NCBI RefSeq assembly: GCF_002434265.1
Contig: NZ_DJJS01000007.1
Coordinates: 748,775-812,774, forward strand
DNA length: 64,000 nt
DNA from: Pseudomonas sp. UBA6562
GTDB lineage: Bacteria > Pseudomonadota > Gammaproteobacteria > Pseudomonadales > Pseudomonadaceae
Reading direction: 5' to 3'
Of this stretch, positions 8,007-17,147 are shown piece by piece; positions within the stretch are counted from its first letter, which is position 1, and each line of letters begins with the position of its first letter. The notes beneath the pieces were generated by a model. It worked only from the letters and a program-made list of their open reading frames with translations, did not search any database and had not been told where the DNA came from. Made by a program: the position numbers and the translations under genes.

Positions 8007-8926
8007 ACCTGTCCCTCAAGCATTTGACCCTCGCTCTCGCCCTGGCCGGTGTGCCCTGCCTGGGCGTGGCGGCGCCTGCCAGCCACGCCGGCACTGGCGC
8101 CACCGGCTCGTCCAGCGCCACGGTGACGGTCCTGACCACCTTGCCCGTCACCCACAGCCTGGCCGCCGCGCTGCTCGAGGGCACTTCGGTACGGCTCGAG
8201 CGCGCCGCGCCGGCCAACCTGCCGGCCAGCCGCCAGCCGTCGTTCTTCAGCACACGCGGTGGCCCCAGCCTGGACAAGGCCGCACGCCAGGCCGATGCCG
8301 TGATCGGCTTGCGCTCGATCTGGCGCGACGATCCGCTCTACCCAATGGCCCGGCGCAGCAACATCCGCATCGTCGAAATCGACGCTGCGCGGCCGGTAGA
8401 CGGCGCTCTGCCGGGTATCGCCGTGCAGGGCGACGATGCCTTCGCCGGTTATCCCTGGCTGAGCCCGACCAACCTCGGCCGCATGGCCGACGTGCTGGCC
8501 AGCGATCTGGAACGCCTGGCACCTGCCGACAAGGCGCGCATGCAAAGCAACCTCGCCGGGCTCAAGCGCCAGTTGCTGGCGTTGCAGTCGGCCAGCCAGA
8601 CGCAACTGGCCGACGTCGACAACCTGAGCGCGGTCAGCCTCTCCGAGCGCCTGAACTACCTGGCCGGCGGCATGAACCTGGACCTCATCGACCAGCCGCT
8701 GCCCGCAGGCGATCGATGGGACGCGGCGGCCCTCAAGCTGCTGGGGGACAACCTCCAGGCGAACGATGTGGCCCTGGTGCTGCATCATCGCCAACCCGAC
8801 CCCGCCGTGGCCGAAGTCATCAAGGCAGCGGGCGCCAAGCTGGTGGTGGTCGACAGCGATGCCGACGACACGCTGGCTGGGCTCAAGGCCAGCGTCGAGC
8901 AAGTGGTGGCAGCCCTGCGCGGCTAA
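8003..8926 (+). CDS. fpvF: FpvF, second periplasmic binding protein of the Fpv system
   Basis: 307 residues with a signal peptide (about 1-29, LGVAAPAS). It is a divergent cluster A-I binding protein: the fold pattern is kept (TVLTTLPVTHSLAAALLEGT near the start, a long linker helix at about 165-205), but most of the metal-binding histidines of FpvC are absent. In P. aeruginosa FpvF binds pyoverdine and can pair with FpvC. It overlaps fpvE by ATGA and is the last gene of the operon. Confidence 0.88.
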   Translation: MNLSLKHLTLALALAGVPCLGVAAPASHAGTGATGSSSATVTVLTTLPVTHSLAAALLEGTSVRLERAAPANLPASRQPSFFSTRGGPSLDKAARQADAVIGLRSIWRDDPLYPMARRSNIRIVEIDAARPVDGALPGIAVQGDDAFAGYPWLSPTNLGRMADVLASDLERLAPADKARMQSNLAGLKRQLLALQSASQTQLADVDNLSAVSLSERLNYLAGGMNLDLIDQPLPAGDRWDAAALKLLGDNLQANDVALVLHHRQPDPAVAEVIKAAGAKLVVVDSDADDTLAGLKASVEQVVAALRG

Positions 8927-9189
8927 CCGGCTGCGGCGCTTCCGGCAAGCAATGGCGGGAGTGCTGCGGCCAACCAGTGCTACAGGGCATCTTCATTTAG
9001 AGGGCGCAGCACCCGACCCGCGCATTCGAGCAAGCGCCTGGCCAGCTCTGGATGCTGCGCCAGAGGGGCTGCGGCGCACCGCAACACACCCAGTCACCTA
9101 TGTAATGGATTGTACAAAGCAGAAGGCCAATTGCTATGCTGGCGCGCTTGGGCCACTCCCCAGGCCGCCTCTATCAGTAAGTACCGTTC

Positions 9190-10089
9190 ATGAAAATCGC
9201 TCTCGTCCTGATCTTCGTCCTGTCCATCGGTTACGTGCACCTGCGCGGTCGCGTGCGCCACAAACTGACTCGACAACTGGGCGACCACTCCAGCTTCCTC
9301 GCGCCGATCAACTGTTTCCTCTACCTGTTCTCGCGCCACCCTGCCAAACCCTACCTGCCGGTCGAAGCCTTCCCTGAACTCGCACCCTTGCAGGCGCATT
9401 GGCAGGAAATCCGCGAAGAGGCCGTTCAGTTGCTGCATGGGGGCGAGATCAAGAAGTCGGAAAACTATGACGACGTGGGTTTCAACTCGTTCTTCAAGAC
9501 CGGCTGGAAACGTTTCTACCTCAAGTGGTACGGCGAGAGCCATCCGTCGGCGCTGAGCCTGTGCCCGCGCACCACCGAACTGCTGCAAGGCATCGGCACG
9601 GTCAAGGCGGCCATGTTCGCCACCCTGCCGCCGGGCGCCAAACTGGTGCGCCACCGCGACCCTTATGCGGGCTCCTATCGCTACCACCTGGGCCTGGACA
9701 CCCCCAACGACGACGGCTGCTACATCGACGTCGACGGTGAGAAGTACGCCTGGCGCGACGGTGAGGCGGTGGTGTTCGACGAGACCTACATCCACTATGC
9801 CGCCAACACCACCGAACACAACCGCATCATCCTGTTCTGCGACATCGAACGCCCGCTCAAGTACCGCTGGGCCACTGCGTTCAATCGCTGGTTCAGCCGC
9901 AACGTCATGTCCGCAGCGGCCGCGCCCAACGATGCCAACGACAAGACGGGCGCGATCAATCGTCTGTTCACCCGCATCTATCGCATCCGCGAACGCGGCA
10001 AGGCGCTGAAGAAGCGCAACCGCGCCCGCTACTACCTGGAAAAATGGGCCGTGGTGGCCGCGTTGGTCCTGGTGTTCATCTACATCTGA
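9190..10089 (+). CDS. lpxO: Lipid A hydroxylase LpxO (aspartyl/asparaginyl beta-hydroxylase family)
   Basis: 299 residues. Single N-terminal TM anchor (about 3-18), a cytoplasmic dioxygenase domain, and a C-terminal hydrophobic tail (WAVVAALVLVFIYI). The Fe(II)/2-oxoglutarate site is visible as the facial triad RHRD (H155, D157) with the distal H210 in TEHNRIILF. LpxO adds a 2-hydroxyl to secondary laurate chains of lipid A, at the inner membrane, and affects resistance to cationic peptides. It stands alone; an extended -10 element TGCTATGCT lies about 50 bp upstream. Confidence 0.92.
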   Translation: MKIALVLIFVLSIGYVHLRGRVRHKLTRQLGDHSSFLAPINCFLYLFSRHPAKPYLPVEAFPELAPLQAHWQEIREEAVQLLHGGEIKKSENYDDVGFNSFFKTGWKRFYLKWYGESHPSALSLCPRTTELLQGIGTVKAAMFATLPPGAKLVRHRDPYAGSYRYHLGLDTPNDDGCYIDVDGEKYAWRDGEAVVFDETYIHYAANTTEHNRIILFCDIERPLKYRWATAFNRWFSRNVMSAAAAPNDANDKTGAINRLFTRIYRIRERGKALKKRNRARYYLEKWAVVAALVLVFIYI

Positions 10090-10171
10090 GTCTGTCTTGG
10101 GCCACCGGCACTTGCCGGGTGGCCTGGGGCGTCCCACACTGCGCGGTCCGTTCGCACAGGAAAGCCTGCCC

Positions 10172-10738
10172 ATGCACATCCGCCCCATGACCCCGGACGA
10201 CTTCGAGCGCTTCTGGCCCACCTTCCAGGCCGTGGCCCAGGCGCGCGAGACCTACGCCTACGCCCCCGACATCAGCTTCGAGCAGGCGCGTCAGCTGTGG
10301 TTGGAACTGCCGATGCACACCCTGGTGGCTGAGGACGAGGGGCAACTGCTGGGTTCCTACTACCTCAAGGCCAACGCCGCCGGCCCCGGCTCGCACGTAG
10401 GCAATTGCGGCTACATGGTCTGTGAAGCGGCACGCGGCCGCGGCGTGGCGCGGGCGCTGTGCGAGCACTCGCAGAAGCTCGCGCGCCAGGCGGGCCTGCT
10501 GGCGTTGCAGTTCAATTCGGTGGTGGCCACCAACGAGGTGGCGGTCGCGCTGTGGCAGGCACTGGGCTTCGAAACCGTCGGGCGCCTGCCCAAAGCCTAC
10601 CGCCATGCCCGTTTCGGTCTGGTGGATTGCCTGGTGATGTACAAGTGGCTGGCCGACGAGCCGGTGACCGAGACACCGCCCTTGCTCATCGGCCGCAAGA
10701 ACATCGAAGCGCGGGTGTCGCGCCGCCGAGGCCGCTGA
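10172..10738 (+). CDS. GNAT family N-acetyltransferase
   Basis: 188 residues. The acetyl-CoA loop is visible as CEAARGRGVARALCEHS (about 89-105), preceded by the YMV strand and followed by LALQFNSVVATNEVAVALWQALGFETVG, the classical motif B with the N-x-x-A-x-x-L-[WY] helix. The fold is certain but the acceptor substrate is unknown. The start at 10172 follows CACAGGAAAG. It lies 82 bp after lpxO with a GC-rich hairpin (10100-10124) lacking a T-tract between them, so co-transcription is possible. Confidence 0.88.
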   Translation: MHIRPMTPDDFERFWPTFQAVAQARETYAYAPDISFEQARQLWLELPMHTLVAEDEGQLLGSYYLKANAAGPGSHVGNCGYMVCEAARGRGVARALCEHSQKLARQAGLLALQFNSVVATNEVAVALWQALGFETVGRLPKAYRHARFGLVDCLVMYKWLADEPVTETPPLLIGRKNIEARVSRRRGR

Positions 10739-10932
10739 CCTGGAAGAAGTCCCGGGGTGACATCCGTGGCGCCTTCGCACAGCGCAGTGCCTTGCAAAGC
10801 CCGACATGCAACGGTTTTTTGCGCAAGCTTTGCGCTCGCTCACATTCTTAAAGGCCCTACGAGTCAAAACCGCTGCCAGGCCGTTCGTTGCGATACCCTA
10901 CGCAACGTTTCCCTCTGTCCGGAATTCGCCTG

Positions 10933-11877
10933 ATGCCTTCCTCGCCCGACGCCTCGCGTACCCCGTCCGCCGACCCTACGCTGACCTGCGCCTACGACCT
11001 GCTGCGCCACTCGCAACGCCCGCTACCAGACGCGCAGCGCGGCGCCGAATGGGCCGGGGGCTGGTGTCTGGGTTTGCCGCCCGGTATTCGCCCTAGCCAA
11101 TGGCCACTCAGTGAGACCTTCGGCCACCCGCTGCGGCATGCCTTCACCCTGCACATTCCCGCGCAGTACCGCACCCAGGGCGATACGCGCGTGGCCCTGA
11201 GCCTGTTCGTCGACGATCAGTTCGACGAACTGTCGGCCAATGAAGCGGTGGAAGCCTTCTTCGCCGCTGAGCTGCCTGAAGCTGCTCCGCAAGACCCAGC
11301 ACTGCACGTGCTGTGGCAACACGCCAGAGACCGCCATCCTGCGCGGTTCGACATGCGCGACATCCTCAGTACGCAATATGCCGGCCTGTGGCTGACTCAA
11401 GCCGAGTTCGACGGGACGCTCTGCCCTGCCCCGCGCTTGCCCGCCAGTACGTTGCTCGGCCCTGAGCCGAGCTGGCATACACAGCCCTATCCGACCTACT
11501 TCTACGACCTGCGCATCCGTGAACCCAACGCGCCGCCCATCGAACTGTTGCCGCACGCCGGCCTGGAAACGGCGCTGCCCATCTACGCGCAGCTGCGCGA
11601 GGGCGACCCCAACGTGGGCAAGCCGCCGCGAGAGTGGGACGACGAATGCGTCGAAAGCGGCTATGTGCCGGCTTTCGGCGAATCGGCCGAGGGACTGGAC
11701 CTGGAACGCTTCTTCGGGCGCAACCATCTGGGCGGCACGATGATGCCAGTGCAGGGTTACCCGGAGTTCGGCCCACGCTTTCTGGAGTTCGAAGAGGATT
11801 TCGGCGGCTTCAACTTCGGCTGTGGTACAGGCCAGATAGACCTGGCGTCCATGCAGTTGGACTGGGCGTGCGGCTAG
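10933..11877 (+). CDS. Unknown protein, possibly DUF7256/DUF1963-like
   Basis: 314 residues, soluble, acidic, no signal peptide. I do not recognise a firm family. The first third (LPPGIRPSQWPLSETFGHPL onwards) resembles a domain seen in other Pseudomonas proteins of unknown function, and the C-terminus (LGGTMMPVQGYPEFGPRFLE, then GGFNFGCGTGQIDLA) has the GG-x-P-Q style of YwqG/DUF1963-like proteins, which bind no known ligand. Several starts are possible; 10933 was chosen because it follows the strongest gap, but an in-frame codon at 10888 would add 15 residues. The next 530 bp carry no gene. Confidence 0.6.
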   Translation: MPSSPDASRTPSADPTLTCAYDLLRHSQRPLPDAQRGAEWAGGWCLGLPPGIRPSQWPLSETFGHPLRHAFTLHIPAQYRTQGDTRVALSLFVDDQFDELSANEAVEAFFAAELPEAAPQDPALHVLWQHARDRHPARFDMRDILSTQYAGLWLTQAEFDGTLCPAPRLPASTLLGPEPSWHTQPYPTYFYDLRIREPNAPPIELLPHAGLETALPIYAQLREGDPNVGKPPREWDDECVESGYVPAFGESAEGLDLERFFGRNHLGGTMMPVQGYPEFGPRFLEFEEDFGGFNFGCGTGQIDLASMQLDWACG

Positions 11878-12407
11878 CAGGTCTGGACCTGGAAGGGGAG
11901 TAACGTCCATCGCGGCTGATCGGAGCGCCGAACCGGCCGCTCCAACAAACGTCATGGCCGCGATGGGCATGCTCTTGTTGGAGCGGCTTTAGCCGCGATG
12001 ACCTGCGCAGCAGGTCCAATGGCCGCGATCACTTCCGGTCAGGTGCGTGGCGACACGGAGTGCTCAGCTGACCGCCATTGCTCCTTACGTTTCCCGCACT
12101 CGACACTGCGTCATCCTGTCGCAGCAAATTCCTCAGCTCGGCGACTCGCCGAACCGTAGAATCCGCCCGGCCTTTTTAGTCCAGTCGCCACGAACGCTGG
12201 CCATCCGTCGCCATGACCCTCCACGCTCCTGCGCCGCCCTGATCGACCAGGATCCATCCGCCCGCCCGCTCGTTCGCGGCCCGCGGTCGCGTCATGTCTC
12301 GGTCGCAGACATTCCCTGGCACTTTGCTGCAGCGCCGGCCTCCAAGGCCTGCTCGATCCTGCATGCCTGAAAGGGCGTCCGTCGTTTTCCTACTTCTAGA
12401 GGTACGT
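11878..12407. other. Gene-free stretch with REP pair and MFS leader
   Basis: No convincing gene was found on either strand. It holds the inverted REP pair at 11909-12000, a further short palindrome (GACCTGC/GCAGGTC, about 11999-12017) and, at its right end, the leader of the MFS gene. The short reading frames here have unusual codon use and no ribosome binding sites. Confidence 0.6.
11909..12000. repeat. Inverted pair of REP sequences (BIME-like)
   Basis: Two copies of the Pseudomonas REP core face each other: ATCGCGGCT ... GCCGCTCCAACAA on the left and TTGTTGGAGCGGCTTTAGCC (then GCGATG) on the right. A closely related pair with GTGGGAGCGG instead of TTGGAGCGG occurs at about 40413-40491. 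Such elements are short extragenic palindromes scattered by RayT transposases. Confidence 0.8.
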
Positions 12408-13730
12408 ATGTCCGTGCGTTTGCTGGGCATGGCGCTGGCGCCATTGCTCGGGTTGTTCATCGTTGCGTTGGGCAACGGCTTCCTGTCTTCGCTGACCACT
12501 CTGCGTCTGGGCGAGGCCGGTGAGTCGGCCACCCTGATCGGTGTGGTGGCGTCCGCCTACTTTCTCGGCCTGACCCTGGGCGCGCTGTTCAACGACCGGC
12601 TGATCCTGCGCATCGGCCATATCCGCGCCTATACCTGCTTCGCCTCGCTGATCGCCGCGACCATCCTGCTGCAAGGGCTGTTCGTCGACACCTGGGGCTG
12701 GATGGTGCTGCGCCTGATCAACGGCTGGGCCACCGTCGGTGTGTTCCTGGTGATCGAAAGCTGGATGCTGCTGGCCGGCGACGCGAAGATTCGCGGGCGC
12801 CTCTTGGCGCTGTACATGATCGCGCTGTACGGCGCCGGGGTGCTGGGCCAGGCGTTCCTCGGCGAGTTGGCCGGCTGGGGCGCGACCGCGCCGTTCATGG
12901 TCGCCGGTATGCTGGCCTCGCTGTCGATCCTGCCCATCGGTGTGCTGCCGCGGGTCTCGCCCTTGCTCGACCAGGTGGAACCGCTCAAACCGCGCCAGCT
13001 GCTCAGCGTGACGCCCAGCGGGCTGGTCGGCTGCTTCGGTTCGGGCGTGGCCATCGCCGCGGTGTACTCGCTGCTGCCGCTGTACCTGCAACGCATCGGC
13101 CTGGACACCGGTGAGGTGGGCCGCATGATGGCTTGGGTGATCCTCGGCGCGATGCTTCTGCAATACCCGGTAGGGCGCTGGTCCGACCGTACCGACCGCC
13201 AGGACGTGCTGATCGTGCTGGGGGCGGTGTGCGTGGCGCTGTCGGTGGGCATTCTGCTGTTGCCGTCGGGCTCGCCACTGTTGCCTGCGCTGCTGTTTCT
13301 GCTGGGCGGCGGGGTGTTCGCGGTGTACCCGGTTGCGGTCAGCCATGCGGCCGACCGGGCGCCGGCCGACGCCATCGTGCCGATGATCCAAGGCATGCTG
13401 CTGATCAACTCGCTGGGTTCGGCGATGGCCCCGCTGATGATTTCGCCTGCGATGACCGCCTACGGTGAGACCGGCCTGTTCTGGGCTTTCGCGGTGGTCA
13501 ACCTGGGCATGGTCGGGTTCTTCCTGTGGCGCCGTGGCAAGCGCCCGGCCCCCGAGCATCCGGCACCCTTCGCGCCGTCGGCGACCTTTTCGCCCACTGG
13601 CGCCGAGCTGCGGGTGACCGAAGAACTGATCCATGCGGCCCATGAGCACCCCACCATGGCCGATACGCATTCCTACGCTGAGGTAGAGACAGTCGAGAGC
13701 GCCACGCCACCCAAGACGGATGGCGCGTAA
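12408..13730 (+). CDS. MFS transporter, YcaD-like
   Basis: 440 residues. Twelve predicted membrane helices fill residues about 5-385; the loop 2-3 motif is visible as FNDRLILRIGHIRAY (about 64-78). The C-terminal 55 residues are hydrophilic, Pro/Glu/Thr-rich, and presumably cytoplasmic. The family resembles YcaD and other small-molecule MFS carriers of unknown substrate. The start at 12408 was chosen over upstream in-frame codons because it precedes the first helix directly and follows TAGAGGTACGT. A Thr/Gly-rich secreted protein follows after 104 bp. Confidence 0.88.
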   Translation: MSVRLLGMALAPLLGLFIVALGNGFLSSLTTLRLGEAGESATLIGVVASAYFLGLTLGALFNDRLILRIGHIRAYTCFASLIAATILLQGLFVDTWGWMVLRLINGWATVGVFLVIESWMLLAGDAKIRGRLLALYMIALYGAGVLGQAFLGELAGWGATAPFMVAGMLASLSILPIGVLPRVSPLLDQVEPLKPRQLLSVTPSGLVGCFGSGVAIAAVYSLLPLYLQRIGLDTGEVGRMMAWVILGAMLLQYPVGRWSDRTDRQDVLIVLGAVCVALSVGILLLPSGSPLLPALLFLLGGGVFAVYPVAVSHAADRAPADAIVPMIQGMLLINSLGSAMAPLMISPAMTAYGETGLFWAFAVVNLGMVGFFLWRRGKRPAPEHPAPFAPSATFSPTGAELRVTEELIHAAHEHPTMADTHSYAEVETVESATPPKTDGA

Positions 13731-13834
13731 CATCCAGTAACCTCAAGCGCATGACCGTCTGTCGTCTGCCGGGCACCGTCGCCCGGCCGGCGCAGCCGAA
13801 CCGAATGTAAGATCCCTTCCTTCAGGAGATTCAC

Positions 13835-14197
13835 ATGATCAGCATTCGCCCGCTTTCCATCGCACTCGCCCTGAGCCTCGGCCTGGCCTCGGCCGGCAGC
13901 TTCGCAGCCACTACCGGCACCTCCACCGGCACCACAGGCGCCGGCCATTCCACCACCCATGGCACCGGCGCTGACACCAGCACCGGCATGGGTACTCCGG
14001 GCAGCACTACCCCGGGCACCACCGCAGGTGATGGCAGCAGCGTCAACTCCAACGCCAGCGGCATGAAAAACCATTCGGGCACCAGCACCGGTACGGGTAC
14101 CAATGCCGATTCGGCTGCCGGCATGCCGAAGCCCAAGAACAACGACGGCAGCACCAATTCACTGCCTGGCACCGACAATACCGCGCCCAAGCAGTGA
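13835..14197 (+). CDS. Secreted low-complexity Thr/Gly/Ser-rich protein
   Basis: 120 residues. A signal peptide (about 1-24, ending SAGSFAATT) is followed by a mature part made almost only of Thr, Gly, Ser, Asn, Ala and Pro, with imperfect TGTGT-type repeats and a run of NDGSTNSLPG near the end. Aromatic residues and cysteine are absent. There is a good ribosome binding site (CAGGAG). Proteins of this type are common in P. putida relatives and have no known function; they may be extracellular matrix or stress-related. Confidence 0.7.
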   Translation: MISIRPLSIALALSLGLASAGSFAATTGTSTGTTGAGHSTTHGTGADTSTGMGTPGSTTPGTTAGDGSSVNSNASGMKNHSGTSTGTGTNADSAAGMPKPKNNDGSTNSLPGTDNTAPKQ

Positions 14198-14307
14198 GGC
14201 ATGGTCGGCGTTGACCCGTGCTTGCGGGTCACGCCATTGCCTTTGCCTTCGGCCGTGAGCCGACCGTTATTCGATGCCCTTCCCGCTTGCCCCGCCTTTC
14301 CCCTCTC

Positions 14308-15411
14308 TCAACGCTGCATGCAGCGCTGGTAACGCGCATCCACACGCTGTGCGAACCAGGCCGTGGTGAGCTTGCGCGTGATCTTCGGGCTTTCCAGCAC
14401 GATGCCGGGTAACACCGCGCGCGACACGGGCTTGCCAGCTTTGGCATCGGCCAAGGCGAAGACTCCGGTGTAAAGCGCCGTCTCTTCGAACGCCAATCCG
14501 TCTTCCTGCTCCAACTGCCGACGAATCTGCGGGTTGCGCAAGCCAAGCTTGCCGCCCAGGGTTCGGGCCGCCTGCTCGGTCTTGCCGGGCATTAGCGCGC
14601 CGGGGTCGATCAAGTCGCCGTCAAGCGCCAGAGGAGCGCCCGTCACACGACTCAACGCCGCCTGGAACGCGGCGTCGCGGCTCGCGTACCAACCGGCGTT
14701 GAAGTCGGCGAAGCGGTACAGCGGCTGGGTGTAATGGGTGGGGTAACCCAACAGGTGGACGATGCCGAAATACAGCCCGCCCCGGCGTGTGAACACTTCC
14801 TGGCGCAAGGTTCCACTATAGGTATAGGGATAGTCCTGCGCGTGTTTCTGAGCGAAATCGACGCTGACTTGCATCGGCCCACCCGTGCGCACGGGGTTGA
14901 GCCCGGCGAACAACGTACGGCCCAGCGGCAGACTGGCGATGACGTCGTCGTACAGCGCACTCAGCTCGCCCTCGCTGCGTACGGCCAACAGGCGTTGCTG
15001 GTAGGTCTTGCCGTTGGCGGAAGTGCTGTCGAGCGCGACGTCGACCAACAGGTTGGGTATGTGCAGGCGCCCCGCACGCCGATCGATCTCCGCCCGGGCG
15101 ATGCGGCCCAGGCCCGGCACCTGCGGATCGGCGTTGAAGGTCGACTCCTGCTCGGCCACCGCCAGTACCGCGCACAGGTTGCTGCGGTCGGCGGGCAGGC
15201 GCTGGGCGGCCATGGCGACTTGTATGTCTTCGGCCCAGCCCTTGCGGTCGTTGAGGTGCGCGGGTAGCAAACGCAGTAGTTGGGCGCGTACCGCGGCAGG
15301 ATCGTCCTGGGGGTCGGGCGCGGCTGCGCGCTGACCGGTGCAACCTTGCAGCAACGCCAGCACCATCAATCCGGTGCAACTGGCGCGTAGGCGCCAAGAG
15401 CGGGCAGGCAT
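14308..15411 (-). CDS. DUF1615 family lipoprotein
   Basis: About 367 residues from the start at 15411. A lipobox (LMVLALLQGC, cysteine near residue 22) marks an exported lipoprotein. The rest matches the DUF1615 pattern, with VAEQESTFNADPQVPGLGRI, a lysozyme-like ES-T/S motif, and GGLYFGIVHLLGYPTHYTQ. Family members are uncharacterised; the AEQES segment suggests a transglycosylase-like fold. The frame stays open to 15561 but only 15411 puts a signal sequence at the N-terminus; the start has no good ribosome binding site, so 15498 remains possible. Confidence 0.75.
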   Translation of the reverse strand: MPARSWRLRASCTGLMVLALLQGCTGQRAAAPDPQDDPAAVRAQLLRLLPAHLNDRKGWAEDIQVAMAAQRLPADRSNLCAVLAVAEQESTFNADPQVPGLGRIARAEIDRRAGRLHIPNLLVDVALDSTSANGKTYQQRLLAVRSEGELSALYDDVIASLPLGRTLFAGLNPVRTGGPMQVSVDFAQKHAQDYPYTYSGTLRQEVFTRRGGLYFGIVHLLGYPTHYTQPLYRFADFNAGWYASRDAAFQAALSRVTGAPLALDGDLIDPGALMPGKTEQAARTLGGKLGLRNPQIRRQLEQEDGLAFEETALYTGVFALADAKAGKPVSRAVLPGIVLESPKITRKLTTAWFAQRVDARYQRCMQR

Positions 15412-15567
15412 CGTGGGGGGCTTGGCCGCATGCAGTGCGCTGCCGGGCGTCTGCCATGGGCAGGGCAACGACGTGGCCTGAAGCCGATCGATCAACATGC
15501 GGACGTCCCGTGCTTGGAATAGCGGCTTAGCCTCCCCTAAGCAGGGAGCCACGTCAATCAAGCGCCA

Positions 15568-16287
15568 TCAAGCACGCAGACGATGCGGCTGCAAACGGCT
15601 GGCCAGCGCTTCCAGCACGCGATCTTCCTCGGTATGGATGAAAAAATGCCCGCCTGGAAACATCTGCAGGTCGAAGGGGCCCAAGGTCTCCTGAGCCCAA
15701 GCCAGCAACTGCTCCTGGGTGGCACGGTCAGCGTCGCCGGCCAGCACATGCAACGGGCAACGCAACGGTGGCCGCTGGCGATAGGCATAGCGGCCGCACA
15801 ACAGGAAGTCGGCACGCAGGATCGGCAGGGTCAGGCCCATCAGTTCTTCGTTGGCCAATACGTCTTCAGGGGTGCCCTGCAATTGGCGCAGCTCATCGAT
15901 CAACTGAGGGTCGGACTTGGGCTCGCGCCAGTCCCTGCCGTCGTATTCCTCGCGGCGCGTCGGCGCCGCCGTACCGCAGGCGAACAGGGCCGACGGCGCC
16001 GGGCAGCCCAGGGCTTGCAGCTCGTGGGCCAACTCGAACGCCAGCAGCGCTCCCAGGCTGTGCCCCAACAGCGCATAGGGCTTGCTGGCGGCCAGTCGCT
16101 GCTCGACGGCCAGTTGCCGGGCCAACGCCTGCATGTCGGTCTGCAACGCTTCGCCGAAGCGCGCGCCACGTCCAGGCAGCTCCACCGGGCGGACGTTCAG
16201 CCAAGCGGGCAGCTTCCGCCGCCAGCGCGCATAGACCATGGCGCTGGCACCCGAATACGGCAGGCACAACAGGTTCAGTGCGGTCAC
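15568..16287 (-). CDS. pvdG: Type II thioesterase of pyoverdine NRPS (PvdG-like)
   Basis: 239 residues, alpha/beta hydrolase of the external thioesterase family. The nucleophile elbow GHSLG (S77), the oxyanion region CLPYSGASA (8-16) and the late GGHFFIH histidine are intact. Type II thioesterases remove wrong acyl groups from peptidyl carrier proteins of non-ribosomal peptide synthetases. Its partner mbtH gene lies 9 bp upstream, as PA2411/PA2412 pair in P. aeruginosa, and a PvdS-type promoter precedes mbtH. The pvdG symbol is inferred from family and context; the NRPS genes themselves are not in this window. Confidence 0.85.
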   Translation of the reverse strand: MTALNLLCLPYSGASAMVYARWRRKLPAWLNVRPVELPGRGARFGEALQTDMQALARQLAVEQRLAASKPYALLGHSLGALLAFELAHELQALGCPAPSALFACGTAAPTRREEYDGRDWREPKSDPQLIDELRQLQGTPEDVLANEELMGLTLPILRADFLLCGRYAYRQRPPLRCPLHVLAGDADRATQEQLLAWAQETLGPFDLQMFPGGHFFIHTEEDRVLEALASRLQPHRLRA

Positions 16288-16296
16288 CGCAGGGCC

Positions 16297-16518
16297 TCAG
16301 GACGCGGCGCTTTCGGCCATCTTCTGGCGCAGGCTCAAGGGCCGCATGTCGGTCCACACCTCGTCGATGTAGGCCAGGCATTCGGGCTTGAAGCCGCTCT
16401 TGCCGACGGTGCGCCAGCCGTTGGGGATCGCCTTGTAGTCGGGCCAGATGGAGTATTGCTCTTCGTGGTTGACCACTACCTGGAACACGATGTCGTCGCG
16501 GTCGAATACGGAAGTCAT
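16297..16518 (-). CDS. MbtH-like NRPS chaperone
   Basis: 73 residues, full length for an MbtH-like protein. The family signature is complete: NHEEQYSIWP, then PNGWRTVG, then the WTDMRPLSLR tail. These proteins bind adenylation domains of non-ribosomal peptide synthetases and help them fold and activate amino acids. The start at 16518 is preceded by AAGGAGACAGGCA. It should be co-transcribed with the thioesterase from a PvdS-type promoter; the equivalent in P. aeruginosa is PA2412. Confidence 0.93.
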   Translation of the reverse strand: MTSVFDRDDIVFQVVVNHEEQYSIWPDYKAIPNGWRTVGKSGFKPECLAYIDEVWTDMRPLSLRQKMAESAAS

Positions 16519-16575
16519 TGCCTGTCTCCTTGAAGGTGGGGCCACTGCGTGGAACGCAGGGCAGGTCTTCAAAAG

Positions 16576-16599
16576 ACGTAGGAGCGTTCTGAGAAATTA
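16576..16599 (-). promoter_or_regulatory. Candidate PvdS-type box for mbtH-thioesterase operon
   Basis: On the minus strand TAATT (16595-16599), 16 bp, CGT (16576-16578), preceded by C. It differs from the IS-box consensus TAAAT-N16-CGT at one base and lies 57 bp before the mbtH start, a placing similar to that at pvdA. Confidence 0.6.
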
Positions 16600-16649
16600 G
16601 TCAGACGAAACCGCAGAACCTAGCCAGTCACACCGTGGGTCAAGCCCCC

Positions 16650-17051
16650 TCACGCACCGCCCAGCAAATCGTGGGCGTCAAGCAAGCGATAAAGCACTTC
16701 AGGATTGCGCTCCAACCCACGGCGGATGGCTGCGGGAATTTCCCGACGGGTTTTCCGGCACAGGCCGGGTTGCGCGTCAATGTCGATCTGCACGCCGCGC
16801 CCGCTGCGCACCTCATGGTCGCCAGGGCCGATGTGCAAACGGATGCCGAGGTTGTCCTGTAGACGCTGTTGCAGACGATAGAGGTCGGCAAGGTCTTGCA
16901 GGTTTTCCAAGCGCTCGAGCAGGCGCCGCTCTTCCTGACGGGTCAGCAGCAGGATGCGCTGGGCCGGGGACGGGCTTTCGGCCAATCGCTCGCGACCGCA
17001 GTCGCAGGCACCGGGTGGGCAAGGTTGGCGCAAGGGCGTGGGTTGGGTCAT
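16650..17051 (-). CDS. Unknown protein with CDC motif
   Basis: 133 residues, soluble, no signal peptide. N-terminus MTQPTPLRQPCPPGACDCGR has three cysteines (C11, C16, C18) that could hold a metal or act as redox thiols. The middle is helical and charged (RLLERLENLQDLADLYRLQQ) and the C-terminal part contains IRLHIGPGDHEVRSGRGVQI. I do not recognise a characterised family. It is transcribed away from pvdG/mbtH's leader and toward it, 96 bp downstream of nrtR. The start at 17051 is preferred to a longer frame to 17111 because the extra 20 residues look uncoded. Confidence 0.55.
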   Translation of the reverse strand: MTQPTPLRQPCPPGACDCGRERLAESPSPAQRILLLTRQEERRLLERLENLQDLADLYRLQQRLQDNLGIRLHIGPGDHEVRSGRGVQIDIDAQPGLCRKTRREIPAAIRRGLERNPEVLYRLLDAHDLLGGA

Positions 17052-17147
17052 GGCCTCAGCATAGCCTGTATGTAACAGGTTGCAGGCCAGAGACTGCGGG
17101 GCGTCTGGCACCCATGCCCTGCCTCGGCGCCAGGGCGCCGAGGCGGC

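Noticed and set aside
10100..10124. Hairpin after lpxO
   Set aside because: GC-rich stem with a bulge and no T-run; not convincing as a terminator.
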